Positions 55,500-63,663 of a stretch of DNA of 64,000 nt are shown piece after piece. The notes under the pieces are model-generated. The model saw only the letters and a program-made list of their open reading frames with translations, did not search any database and had not been told where the DNA came from. The position numbers were made by a program, and so were the translations under genes. The stretch's first letter is position 1. Every line of letters begins with the position of its first letter. This DNA comes from Aquisalimonas sp. 2447 (GTDB taxonomy: Bacteria; Pseudomonadota; Gammaproteobacteria; Nitrococcales; Aquisalimonadaceae), in the NCBI RefSeq assembly GCF_012044895.1, contig NZ_CP050695.1:2510501-2574500 (forward strand), in the 5' to 3' direction.

Positions 55500-57269
55500 A
55501 TGACAAAAGAAACGCAGATGTTCAACAACCTGCTGGCGCTCATCGCCGAGTGGGACGAGGATCTCTACAACATCCAGTATCAGGATATCGAAGAGTCCGG
55601 CGACGCCCTGTCAATAATGGGAACCAGCCTCTCGGCGAGCATTGCCATCAGCGGTCGTACGGCAATTTCCATGGACCACGAGACCCTCATCACCGTGGGA
55701 TATCAAACCGTCCTCGGGCGCTCTACGGAGGCGATCGACGAGGCCGGTTGGGACTACTGGCAGGCCCAACTCGACAATGGCGACATCGGGCGCTCGGAGT
55801 TCTTCACCGCTCTGAGCGCCGGTGCGTACAACGACGACTTCGAGGGCGAGCGCGCCGCGCTCAATGCGGATGACCGGGAACACATTGAGGCGCGGGCGGA
55901 GGTCATCGATGCTAACGCCGGCGATCGCAACGACGCTGCAGGGGTCGTGGAGGCATTGACAAACGAGGGGCTCACGAGCCCTTCGCCCGACCAGGTCCCG
56001 ACAAACCTGCCCTCGTTCGTGCGTTCCGCACCCGAGGAACTCAAGCTGGACAGCCTGGACGTCACCGCCGGAGCCATGGAGAACGGCATCACCGTCCAGG
56101 CGCACGTCGGTGATCCGGGCGATGTCGAGGATGTGACGTTCACGCTGGAGCAGGGTGAAACCACCACGGAGCAGACGTTCGTGCTCAGTGATGAGGCCGG
56201 TTACCAGGTCGCCTGGGCGGAGTTTGATGATCTCAGCGAATACGAGCCGGGGAGCCTGGAGATCACACTCAGCGGGGGCAGTGGCGAGCAGTCGGCCTCT
56301 GTTTCGGAAGAATTCGCCATGTACCGCATGCAGCCCGGTTACGAATACCTGGCAGAGCAAGGGTGGCTGGACTTGCAATCAGCCGACACCCAGACCTCGC
56401 CATACGACATGATCGGCCAACTGGTTCTGGACTTCGAGGGCACCAGCGACCTGGGCATAGGCACCGGCTTCATGATCAGCCCGCAGCACGTCATGACCAG
56501 CGCCCACGTGGTGTCCGATGAATCCCACACGGCGGACTTTGATGCGCTCAACGCCATCGACTTCTACCCCGGGAAAGACGGCGAGCTGGTCAACGAGGGC
56601 GAATCCATTGAAGTCGTGGAGGCCGTGACACAAACGGCAGATTGGTCCGACGGCTCCCCGGACGGGGACATGGCCATTCTCACCCTTGATACGCCGGTGG
56701 ACCATGGCGAGCATTTCGATTGGTTCTGGAACGGCGCGGACGCCGGGGGTGAACGCGACCTTACCGGCACCGAGGTGGCCTGGAGTGGCTATCCGTCAGA
56801 CCCACGGTACTTCGAGCAAGGAGAAGAACAGAGGGGGGACGGATCCTTCGAGACCTTCCACCAATGGACCGCGGAAGGCGAAATCGTCGAGTACCTCCAG
56901 GGCAACGACGAACACGGCGGCGAGAGCGGTGCCCTGCATCTCGGCGAAGGCATGGCCGGCTTCGGCGGCGCCAGCGGCTCGCCAGTGTTCATCGAGCAGA
57001 ACGACGGCAGCCACGCGTTCGTCGGCATTTACTCGGGGCGTGCCGATGAAGGGGAGGCGCTGGCCAGCACCCTCGATGCTACTGCCTTCGACTGGGCACT
57101 CAGCGTCATCGAAGACGACATCGATCTAGAGGAACTCGGCCTGGACTACGTCGACGCCCCGCCGGAAGACATGGGCCCAAGCTGGGAAGCCGCCACGCAG
57201 GACAGCGGCGCAGTCGTCCTCCAGGGAATGGCCACGGATACCACGGAGGACGGGCTCATCATGGCGTGA
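55500..57269 (+). CDS. Secreted trypsin-like serine protease with DUF4214 domain
   Basis: A 589-residue acidic protein in which I see no cysteine. The N-terminal DUF4214-like domain is at about 65-115 (ETLITVGYQTVLGRSTEAIDEAGWDYWQAQLDNGDIGRSEFFTALSAGA). A beta-sandwich (about 180-270) follows, then a chymotrypsin-fold protease: His in GTGFMISPQHVMTSAHVV, Asp in SPDGDMAILTLDTP and Ser in FGGASGSPVFI. There is no Sec signal; with the DUF4214 domain and the nearby system, type I export is likely. The C-terminus ends in DTTEDGLIMA. It is driven by the shared TGTAAGG promoter. It may process the S-layer or other surface proteins; that is inference. Confidence 0.82.
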   Translation: MTKETQMFNNLLALIAEWDEDLYNIQYQDIEESGDALSIMGTSLSASIAISGRTAISMDHETLITVGYQTVLGRSTEAIDEAGWDYWQAQLDNGDIGRSEFFTALSAGAYNDDFEGERAALNADDREHIEARAEVIDANAGDRNDAAGVVEALTNEGLTSPSPDQVPTNLPSFVRSAPEELKLDSLDVTAGAMENGITVQAHVGDPGDVEDVTFTLEQGETTTEQTFVLSDEAGYQVAWAEFDDLSEYEPGSLEITLSGGSGEQSASVSEEFAMYRMQPGYEYLAEQGWLDLQSADTQTSPYDMIGQLVLDFEGTSDLGIGTGFMISPQHVMTSAHVVSDESHTADFDALNAIDFYPGKDGELVNEGESIEVVEAVTQTADWSDGSPDGDMAILTLDTPVDHGEHFDWFWNGADAGGERDLTGTEVAWSGYPSDPRYFEQGEEQRGDGSFETFHQWTAEGEIVEYLQGNDEHGGESGALHLGEGMAGFGGASGSPVFIEQNDGSHAFVGIYSGRADEGEALASTLDATAFDWALSVIEDDIDLEELGLDYVDAPPEDMGPSWEAATQDSGAVVLQGMATDTTEDGLIMA

Positions 57270-57429
57270 TCGCCGCCCGGCCCTCTCCCGGGCACCGCTG
57301 TCGGCAGCTGTCAACGGCCAAGTAAATTGACCCCCTGCTGGCCAACAGTTTTGACCCACCTTCGGGTGGCCGTTGGGCCACAGACATGCGTAGCGTCCCG
57401 GCCTCGACTGAGGCGGCAGGGGCGCGGCA

Positions 57430-58968
57430 GTGAAGAGGTGGGTTGTGATACACAAGATCAAGGGGCTCTACGACGACGGCCGCGGGCTGTCCATCCGGGC
57501 GATCAGCCAGGAGCTGGGCATGTCGCGGAACACGGTGCGCAAGTACCTGCGCATGGACGAACAGACGGTGTGCGCGCTGCAGTCGGATCGCTCGCGCACC
57601 AAGCGGCTGGATCTCCAGCGCGACTACATCGCCTATCTGCTGGATCGCTATCCGCGGCTCACGGCGGTGAAGATCGCCCGCAAGCTGCGGGAGAAGCTCG
57701 GTGACCTGGACGTCTCCGAGCGCAGTCTGCGCCGGTATGTCCAGCAGATGAAGCGCACGGTGGCCACGGCGCAGCAGCGCTACTATGAGCCGGTTTTGGA
57801 TCTGGTGCCGGGCGTGCAGTGCCAGGTCGACCCCGGCGAGCTGCGCGGGGTGGTCATCGGCGGCGAGGGGCGCACGGTCTACTTCGTGGTCTTCGTGCTC
57901 GCCTATTCACGGCTGATGCACGTGGGGGTGTCGCTGCGACCCATCGACACGACGACGTTCATGCACATGCACGACGAGGCCTTCCGCGCCTTCGGCGGTG
58001 TGCCCGAGGAGTGCGTGTACGACCAGACGAAGATGGTGGTCATCAGCGAGCAGTTCCGGGAGCTCACCCTCAACGAGCGCTTCCATACCTACGCCACCGC
58101 CGCCGGTGTGCGCATCCACGCCTGCGAGGGCTATGACCCGGAGAGCAAGGGTAAGGTCGAGGCGGGGGTGAAATACGTTAAGGGCGACGGGCTCTACGGC
58201 GAGACCTTTGCCGATGAGCAGGCACTGCGCGGCCACCTGCAACACTGGCTCGACACGGTGGCCAACGAGCGCTGCCACGGCACCACCGGTCGGGCGCCAC
58301 GGGAGCTGTTCGAGGCCGAGGAGCGGGCCCATCTGCGTGCCTATCTCACGCCCCGGTGTCTCACCGCCGTCGACCCGGCGGCCACGGTCCGCAAGGTCGA
58401 CAAGACGGGGCTGATCGCCTGGCGGGCGAACAAGTACTCCGTGCCCATGCGCTACCAGCAGGGCCGCGTCGGGGTCGTTGATGACGGCAGCACGCTGCAC
58501 GTCATGGATCTGGAGACCGGCGAAGTGGTCGCCACCCATGGACTGTGCGCCGGCAAGGGCGAGACGGTGCGCAACACCCACCACTACCGCGACCACGCGC
58601 AGCGCGTGGCGGATCTGGAGGCGAGCATCCAGACCCGTCTGGGCAGCGCCCTGGGGGAGCAACTCTGTGGCCAGCTCAAGGCCACCGACCCGCGGATCTA
58701 CAAGGACCAACTGCGTGGCGTCCGGGAGCTGCTGCGCCGCTATCCGCAGGCCGACGCCGGGCTACTCGCGGAACTCGCCGACCGCCCCGGCACCAGCGCC
58801 AGCACCGTCAAGCACTACCTCGAGGCCAGCGAGCGCGCCGATGCCCGCGGACGGGACGATACCGCCGGGACCGCAGCCGCCTCGCGGCTGCCCGACACGG
58901 GGCTGGAGGCGTACGCCCGCCTTGGCCGCCCCAGCGGCCACCAGGAGGTGACCCATGAGCCGGCTTGA
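57430..58968 (+). CDS. istA: IS21 transposase IstA (element B)
   Basis: About 512 residues: HTH RGLSIRAISQELGMSRNTVRKYL; catalytic core with CQVDPGELRGVVI (D), ECVYDQTKMVVI (D) and YDPESKGKVEAGVKYVKGD (E); and a C-terminal part NKYSVPMRYQQGRVGVVDDGS. A GTG at 57445, directly after GAGGTGG, would start at the more usual VIHKIKGLYDDG and is a strong alternative start. It overlaps istB by 14 bases. It looks intact. Confidence 0.92.
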   Translation: MKRWVVIHKIKGLYDDGRGLSIRAISQELGMSRNTVRKYLRMDEQTVCALQSDRSRTKRLDLQRDYIAYLLDRYPRLTAVKIARKLREKLGDLDVSERSLRRYVQQMKRTVATAQQRYYEPVLDLVPGVQCQVDPGELRGVVIGGEGRTVYFVVFVLAYSRLMHVGVSLRPIDTTTFMHMHDEAFRAFGGVPEECVYDQTKMVVISEQFRELTLNERFHTYATAAGVRIHACEGYDPESKGKVEAGVKYVKGDGLYGETFADEQALRGHLQHWLDTVANERCHGTTGRAPRELFEAEERAHLRAYLTPRCLTAVDPAATVRKVDKTGLIAWRANKYSVPMRYQQGRVGVVDDGSTLHVMDLETGEVVATHGLCAGKGETVRNTHHYRDHAQRVADLEASIQTRLGSALGEQLCGQLKATDPRIYKDQLRGVRELLRRYPQADAGLLAELADRPGTSASTVKHYLEASERADARGRDDTAGTAAASRLPDTGLEAYARLGRPSGHQEVTHEPA

Positions 58969-59695
58969 GGACACCGCAGGGCGCTACCGTAGCCTGCGCT
59001 GCAGTGCCGTGGCCACGGAGCTGCCGGATCTGCTCGCCCGGGCCGAGGACAACGCGCTGTCGTATCTCGCCTTCGCTGATCTGCTCGCTGAGCGCGAGCA
59101 GCACGCCCGCGAGGCCAAACGCCTGCAGGCCAACCAGCGCAAGGCACGGCTGCCTGGCGACAAACGTCTGGAGGCGTTCGACTACCGCCACCAGACCACG
59201 ATCACCAAGCGCCAGGTCAACGCCTTGCTCGACTTCGGCTTCGTGGATAACCGCGAGAACCTGGTGTTCATCGGCCCGCCCGGGGTGGGCAAGACCCACC
59301 TGGCCATCGGCATCGCCCGGAAGGCCCTGGAGGCCGGTTACAAGGTGGCGTTCCGCAACGCCCTAGCCCTGGTCGAAGAACTCGAACTCGCCGAGATGAA
59401 AGGCGAGCTGAAGAAGAAGATCAGCCACCTGGCACGCTTCGATGTACTCATCATCGATGAGCTCGGCTACCTGCCCATGAGCCGCCAGGCACGCTACAAC
59501 CTCTTCCAGCTCATCCACAGCCTCTACGAGTATCGCTCGGTGATCCTGACCACCAACAAGGACTTCACCGACTGGGGCGAGTTCTTCCACAACGACAACG
59601 TCGCGGTGCCGATCATCGACCGCGTCATCCACCACTCACACATCTTCATGCTGGGAGGCGAGAGCTACCGACTCAAACAGAAAACCGCCGGCTAG
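58955..59695 (+). CDS. istB: IS21 ATPase IstB (element B)
   Basis: A 246-residue AAA+ ATPase: Walker A LVFIGPPGVGKTHLAIGIA, Walker B FDVLIIDELGYLPMSRQARYNLFQLI, sensor SVILTTNKDFTDWGEFF and the C-terminal DRVIHHSHIFMLGGESYRLK. It is the typical partner of IstA for target selection. The start overlaps the istA end, as is common in IS21. No third gene is present, unlike element A. Confidence 0.93.
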   Translation: MSRLEDTAGRYRSLRCSAVATELPDLLARAEDNALSYLAFADLLAEREQHAREAKRLQANQRKARLPGDKRLEAFDYRHQTTITKRQVNALLDFGFVDNRENLVFIGPPGVGKTHLAIGIARKALEAGYKVAFRNALALVEELELAEMKGELKKKISHLARFDVLIIDELGYLPMSRQARYNLFQLIHSLYEYRSVILTTNKDFTDWGEFFHNDNVAVPIIDRVIHHSHIFMLGGESYRLKQKTAG

Positions 59696-59853
59696 TCACC
59701 GGCACCCGGGTCAAAGTTGTTGGCCACGAACGGGTCAAAATAAATGGCCATTGACACCCGAACACCCGCTCATCACAAAAAATGTTTCTTATAATGGACA
59801 AAAAAACTGATATTGAGTAACTTGGAAAACATCAAAAACAGGTTGACTCCATC

Positions 59854-60159
59854 ATGCCCAGCAAACCACCCGTCATGTTCCCCTCAGACACGCGCATCCT
59901 GGAGCGGCTTGGCGAGCGGCTGCGTCTGGCGCGACTGCGGCGCCGGTTCTCCACGGAACTCGTCGCCGCCCGGGCGAGAATCTCACGGACCACGCTGTAC
60001 CGCGCGGAGAAGGGCAACCCCGCGATCACCATGGGTGTGTACCTGCGGATACTCGCTGTCTACGGCCCCGAACGCGACCTGGACCGGCTCGCCGCCGACG
60101 ACACGCTGGGCCGGGAGCTTCAGGACGCCACCATGGCGTCCCGGGGACGGTCGTCATGA
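59854..60159 (+). CDS. Orphan Xre-family regulator
   Basis: A 101-residue protein with one Xre/HipB-like helix-turn-helix (LGERLRLARLRRRFSTELVAARARISRTTLYRAEKGNPAITMGVYLRILAVYG). Such proteins often precede a hipA kinase gene; here the next gene is convergent and no kinase follows, so it is an orphan or remnant antitoxin. The AT-rich 97 bases before it contain TATAAT (59790-59795), a good -10 box. The ATG at 59854 is supported by length only; MFPSDTRIL, seven codons later, is possible. Confidence 0.8.
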   Translation: MPSKPPVMFPSDTRILERLGERLRLARLRRRFSTELVAARARISRTTLYRAEKGNPAITMGVYLRILAVYGPERDLDRLAADDTLGRELQDATMASRGRSS

Positions 60160-60180
60160 GCGCTGGAGTAGTGACGCGCA

Positions 60181-60612
60181 TCACCAGAGGGTCCGCGGCT
60201 GGAGCCCCTCCATAAACACCACCGGGCTCACAATCCGTATACCGTGGAACGGGTCAAGCGCGAGCAGATCACGGTCACCGGAGATGATCGCCTGAGCCCC
60301 ACCCGCCAGCGCGACATCAAGGAACTTGTTGTCTTTCGGATCGCGACACGCCTGAACCGTGCGCACAATCGTGACAACGCGAGAGATCCCACCGAGATGA
60401 CGGATAAACTCGGGACGATCCGCAAGGGCGATGTAGGGATCGAACTTCGGGCGATCCAGGACGTCGATCAGCTCATTCATCGTGGCTTCGGACACAAGCA
60501 AAACACCACAAGCCAGCGCGTGATCGACAGCCTTGGCTGCAGTGCCATCCGGTACGAGCAAACGACTGATCAGGGTGTTGGTGTCCAGAACCCACAGAAA
60601 GCGATCAGTCAT
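60181..60612 (-). CDS. PIN-domain toxin
   Basis: A 143-residue PIN protein of the 'putative toxin component' type: WVLDTNTLISRLLVPDGTAAKAVDHAL (first Asp), SEATMNELIDVLDRPKFDPY (Glu), CRDPKDNKFLDVALAGGAQAIISGDRDLLAL (two Asp pairs). All four acidic ligands of the nuclease site are present. The start overlaps the end of the upstream antitoxin gene by eight bases. Probably an RNase toxin. Confidence 0.87.
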   Translation of the reverse strand: MTDRFLWVLDTNTLISRLLVPDGTAAKAVDHALACGVLLVSEATMNELIDVLDRPKFDPYIALADRPEFIRHLGGISRVVTIVRTVQACRDPKDNKFLDVALAGGAQAIISGDRDLLALDPFHGIRIVSPVVFMEGLQPRTLW

Positions 60613-60853
60613 CGCTCAGCAGTTCATCGAGCTTCTCCTCGGTCAGCCCTGCCTGCTTCGCCGACGCACCGACCTTGTCACAAAAGCGCTGAAACTCGGC
60701 AACATTGAGCTGCGTTAGCCGCTCATACTCTTCCATGGAGAGAATCACGGCGACATCCCTCTTCTGGCGCTGAATGACAATGGGCTCTTTGCTGGCCGCT
60801 TCGATAACCCCAGCCAGCCCCTGCTTGGCTTGACTCGCAGTCACGGTTTTCAT
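60605..60853 (-). CDS. Phd/YefM-type antitoxin
   Basis: An 82-residue antitoxin: MKTVTASQAKQGLAGVIEAASKEPIVIQRQKRDVAVILSMEEYERL is the Phd/YefM fold, followed by a helical tail that should wrap the PIN toxin. The start at MKTVTA is the usual family N-terminus; longer frames add unrelated residues. A perfect 14-bp palindrome sits 26 bases upstream. Confidence 0.87.
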   Translation of the reverse strand: MKTVTASQAKQGLAGVIEAASKEPIVIQRQKRDVAVILSMEEYERLTQLNVAEFQRFCDKVGASAKQAGLTEEKLDELLSDD

Positions 60854-60878
60854 GACAGCACACCCTCGTGAAATGTCT

Positions 60879-60892
60879 ATTTTGTACAAAAT
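60879..60892 (-). promoter_or_regulatory. Palindromic operator of the PIN/Phd operon
   Basis: ATTTTGTACAAAAT, a perfect palindrome 26 bases before the antitoxin start, with a GTAC core like the other Phd-type operators in the window. Probably the autorepression site. Confidence 0.55.
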
Positions 60893-60968
60893 GCACCATC
60901 CTGATGGTAATTTCAACGTGCAAGCCTGGCGATGGTTACGGTTCATGTTGTTCGCAGACTTTCCGTCA

Positions 60969-61148
60969 CTACACCGGCCCGTGTCGGGCCCAGAAGCGCG
61001 AAGGCGTGACGATGGGATAGCGATCCGCCGGATCCAGGAGCCCCTTGTCGCCGGTGACAAGGCAGGTTGCCTCATGCTGCGCCATCGCCGAAATCAGGGT
61101 CTCCAGGACAGGCCAGGAACCGGCACTGTCAATTTCAACCCCCGGCAC
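60969..61148 (-). pseudogene. 3' remnant of a PIN-domain toxin gene
   Basis: Only the end of a PIN protein is left: VEIDSAGSWPVLETLISAMAQHEATCLVTGDKGLLDPADRYPIVTPSRFWARHGPV and stop, including the TGDKGLL motif of the last acidic ligand. Upstream, the frame runs into REP sequences (61149-61203) and then the group II intron, so the 5' half and any antitoxin are gone. Confidence 0.7.
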
Positions 61149-61179
61149 GCAGGAGCGGGAGCGGCGCGAGCCACGACCC

Positions 61180-61203
61180 GTAGGGTGGACCTTCAGGTCC
61201 ACC
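61180..61203. repeat. REP palindrome (family B)
   Basis: GTAGGGTGGACCTTCAGG then TCCACC. An adjoining degenerate family A copy lies at about 61150-61177. The family B consensus from this copy shows where the nearby group II intron was inserted. Confidence 0.75.
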
Positions 61204-61292
61204 GAACCTGCTTCGATGAGCCACCTTGGCTTGCATGTCTGTGGAAGGTGGACGTCGGGTAGGCCGGCCGGTTACCCGGCCGCCCCCCCACA

Positions 61293-61325
61293 GATCCACT
61301 CGTGCGGGTTTCCCGCAAGTGGCTC
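61293..61325 (-). ncRNA. Group II intron domain V
   Basis: GAGCCACTTGCGGGAAACC then CGCACGAGTGGATC: a lower stem (CCACT/AGTGG), a two-base bulge (CG), and an upper stem (TGCGGG/CCCGCA) closed by a GAAA-like loop. This is the catalytic hairpin layout of bacterial group II introns. Confidence 0.75.
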
Positions 61326-61343
61326 CTCGTGTGAGTGGCTTCG

Positions 61344-62646
61344 CTACGTGGCGCAGATCCTGGCCCGGGCGAGCGGGTAACACTCCAGGAACCGGGAGAA
61401 CTCCGACCACGGGATCGCCGCCTTCTGCGAGCGCCGCGACAGCCATCGGTGCCAGGAGCGCATCGCCTGGGAGCGGACCTGGTCGATCGCTGCAAAGTTA
61501 CCACGCACGCCGAAGTAGGCGTAGTGGCCCCGGAGTCTGCGGTTCAGGGCTTGCCACTGCTCAACCACGGGGTGATGCCGCATCACACAGCACCAACGAT
61601 CGATTGCATGCATGGCCCGGCGCAGCCATCCCGCGCCGTCTTGCGCTTGACCACCAGCGCCCTCGCCTCGACCGCCCCCAGTAGTGGGTGAAGCCGAGAA
61701 AATCGAAGGTCTCCGGGTGCGGTCCTCCGCCCGATCCGGGCCGGTCGAACCGCACAACCCGGGTCTTCTCCGGGTGGAGTTCCAGCCCGTAGCGCGCAAA
61801 ACGCTTGGGCAGCACCTCCATCACCCGCCGGGCATCGCTCTCGCAGGCGAACACCAGCAGCGCATCGTCGGCAAAACGCACCAGGTGCGCCTCACCGCGC
61901 AACCGGAGCCGGACACTGTCCTCGAACCACGTATCCAGCACCTCGTGGAGGAAAATGTTGGCGAGCATCGGCGAGATCACCCCGCCCTGCGGGGTGCCCC
62001 GCCCGGGCTGGCGCCACTGCCCTTCCTCCAGCACGCCGGCGTTCAACCATTTGCCGATCAACCGAACCAGCACGCCGTCACGTACCCGCCGACGCAGCAC
62101 CTCCCGCAACAGACCATGGTCGACCCGGTCAAAGAACTTGCGCACGTCAAGATCAATCACCCAGCCACCGCCCATCGCCATCAACGGCCGCCAGACCGCC
62201 TGCAGCGCCTGGTGCGCCGAGCGTCCCGGGCGGAAGCCGTACGAGCCCTCGTGGAACTCCGGCTCGTAGACCGCCTCCAGCACCATCGCCACCGCCCGCT
62301 GGAGCACCTTGTCCTCAAACGTCGGAATGCCGAGCGCTCGGCGCTCGCTCCCGTCACCCTTGGGGATCGAGGTGCCCCGCACCGGCGGCGCCCGGTACGC
62401 CCCGGACTTCGCCCGCTCCAGCAGCGAGCTCAGGTTCGCCTCAAGCTCCTCGCCGTAGGCGGCACCCGTGCGACCATCAACGCCCGGCGCCCCGTCCTTG
62501 CGCGTGCGTCGATACGCCTCACGCAACCACGCCTCGTCAATGTGATGGGCCAACGTCAAAAGCGGCCTGTCCGGAAGACGCCGCGCCAGATCCGCTATCT
62601 GTTGGCATCGCGTTGAGATGAGATCAGAGTCCAATGCCTCCGCCAT
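61344..62646 (-). pseudogene. Group II intron reverse transcriptase/maturase, frameshifted
   Basis: RT domains are present: [98 protein letters not shown] and [12 protein letters not shown] (FADD instead of the common YADD). After [18 protein letters not shown] the frame breaks twice within about 40 bases (near 61650 and 61625). The middle piece VVKRKTARD and the maturase domain X ([43 protein letters not shown] ... SEFSRFLECYPLARARI) lie in the other two frames. The start at 62646 follows GGAGGGACCG. The protein is probably dead. Confidence 0.85.
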
Positions 62647-63246
62647 CGGTCCCTCCAACAGCTCCACTCACACGGTCTCCCCTTCCCCTTCACCGGGTCC
62701 GCTGGGGCGCGTTCCCCGGCTGCTCCGGTACTATGGGAGACTCCGACTGCCTGCCGCCCGTCTGGCACCGCTCTGGCTGTCCTCGCAGCACCATACCGCC
62801 GCAGCGCCCTCAGCCTTCGCTCCAGCAGCAGGAGGACGCTCCCACCACTGGCCCGGACTGCGGATCAGCGGTCGCCCGCACCGTCTACTTCTTAGGCGGA
62901 GACGACAGGCCCTCCCAGGTTCCTGGGGGACCCCAATGTGCCCATGCCCCGCTCTCGGACCCCGGCGGGCACACCACACCAGGCCTCTACAGTGCAGCGT
63001 TACTGCCTTCCGGTCTTCAGACACCGTCGGCACCCACAATGTCGCGGATTTCGGGGCTCAATCACGCAGCCTGGACACTCGCTGTCTACGCTTCACCACA
63101 GCAGTTACCCACTGCAGCGCAAGACTCGCTTCCGGCTGGTGGCCAACCTCTACCGGGCGGGCTCAACGGCCCGCTGGGTCCCTCTCGCAATTTCATGGCC
63201 GCCTCCATGCCACCAATCCCAAGCGACCAGGCTTCGCCTGGCGCTC

Positions 63247-63420
63247 CTGAAGGTCCACCCTACAGGTCTTGATGCACCGTCAACCGAGGGGTCGCGGCTC
63301 GCGCCGCTCCTACGGTCTGCCCGAGCCCGCGCATGGTGCATCTTGATGCACCGTGGAAAAGGTACCACTTGCTGACCCACCCAAACCCCTGTACTGTACG
63401 TACAGCCAAGGAGCAGCATC
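63247..63420. repeat. REP-rich spacer
   Basis: It contains the right half of the intron-split family B REP (63248-63265), a family A copy (63291-63315) and a hairpin GGTGCATCTTGATGCACC (63335-63352), then the promoter of the last antitoxin gene. Confidence 0.65.
63394..63405 (+). promoter_or_regulatory. Palindromic operator of the terminal Phd/PIN operon
   Basis: CTGTACGTACAG, a perfect 12-bp palindrome 15 bases before the antitoxin ATG; it overlaps the expected promoter region. Confidence 0.55.
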
Positions 63421-63663
63421 ATGCAAAAAATCGGATCTGAGGCCGCCCGGCGCCAATTGCCGGAACTACTGGAGCGGGCCCACAGAGGTGAACCCTCCAT
63501 CATAATGAAACGGGGTAAGCCCTACGCCTTGCTTGCGTCCCCGGACCAGTGCCGCATCCCATCAACCCAGGCGGGACTGCTCGGTTTGCGCGGCTCCGGG
63601 TCAGGGCTCTGGGGGGAGACTCCCGCCAAGACGGTGGCCGCCCTGCGGGAAGAATGGGACTAA
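63421..63663 (+). CDS. Phd/YefM-type antitoxin
   Basis: An 80-residue antitoxin: MQKIGSEAARRQLPELLERAHRGEPSIIMKRGKPYALLAS is the Phd/YefM DNA-binding part, and a Gly-rich linker and helix follow (ETPAKTVAALREEWD). AAGGAGCAGC precedes the start. The stop overlaps the toxin start (TAATG). Confidence 0.85.
   Translation: MQKIGSEAARRQLPELLERAHRGEPSIIMKRGKPYALLASPDQCRIPSTQAGLLGLRGSGSGLWGETPAKTVAALREEWD

Larger units (their letters stand above)
57309..59756 (+). mobile_element. IS21 family element B (2448 bp)
   Basis: Inverted ends TGTCAA(C/T)GGCCA followed by TGGCCAACA...TTTGACCC at both sides; istA and istB inside, rightward. The flanks (57301-57308 TCGGCAGC; 59757-59764 CCCGAACA) do not match, so no target duplication is left. 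It is unrelated in sequence to element A. Confidence 0.85.
61254..63246 (-). mobile_element. Group II intron inserted in a REP palindrome (about 1.99 kb)
   Basis: The 3' part has a clear domain V (61293-61325) and a domain VI-like GC stem ending CTACCCGAC at 61254. The reverse-transcriptase gene lies in domain IV, leaving about 600 bases for domains I-III. The ends were set by flanks: the right flank reads GTAGGGTGGACCTTCAG and the left flank GTCCACC, which together rebuild a family B REP. The inferred 5' end is GAGCG rather than the usual GUGYG, so it may be off by a few bases. Confidence 0.75.

Noticed and set aside
60969-61202. A 77-codon PIN protein
   Set aside because: The first third is REP sequence; only the C-terminal PIN tail is real, so it is listed as a remnant.
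62960-62979. GTGTGCCCG (minus strand) as the group II intron 5' end
   Set aside because: It fits GUGYG but would leave only about 330 bases for domains I-III, and the flank would not rebuild the REP; the boundary at 63246 explains both.
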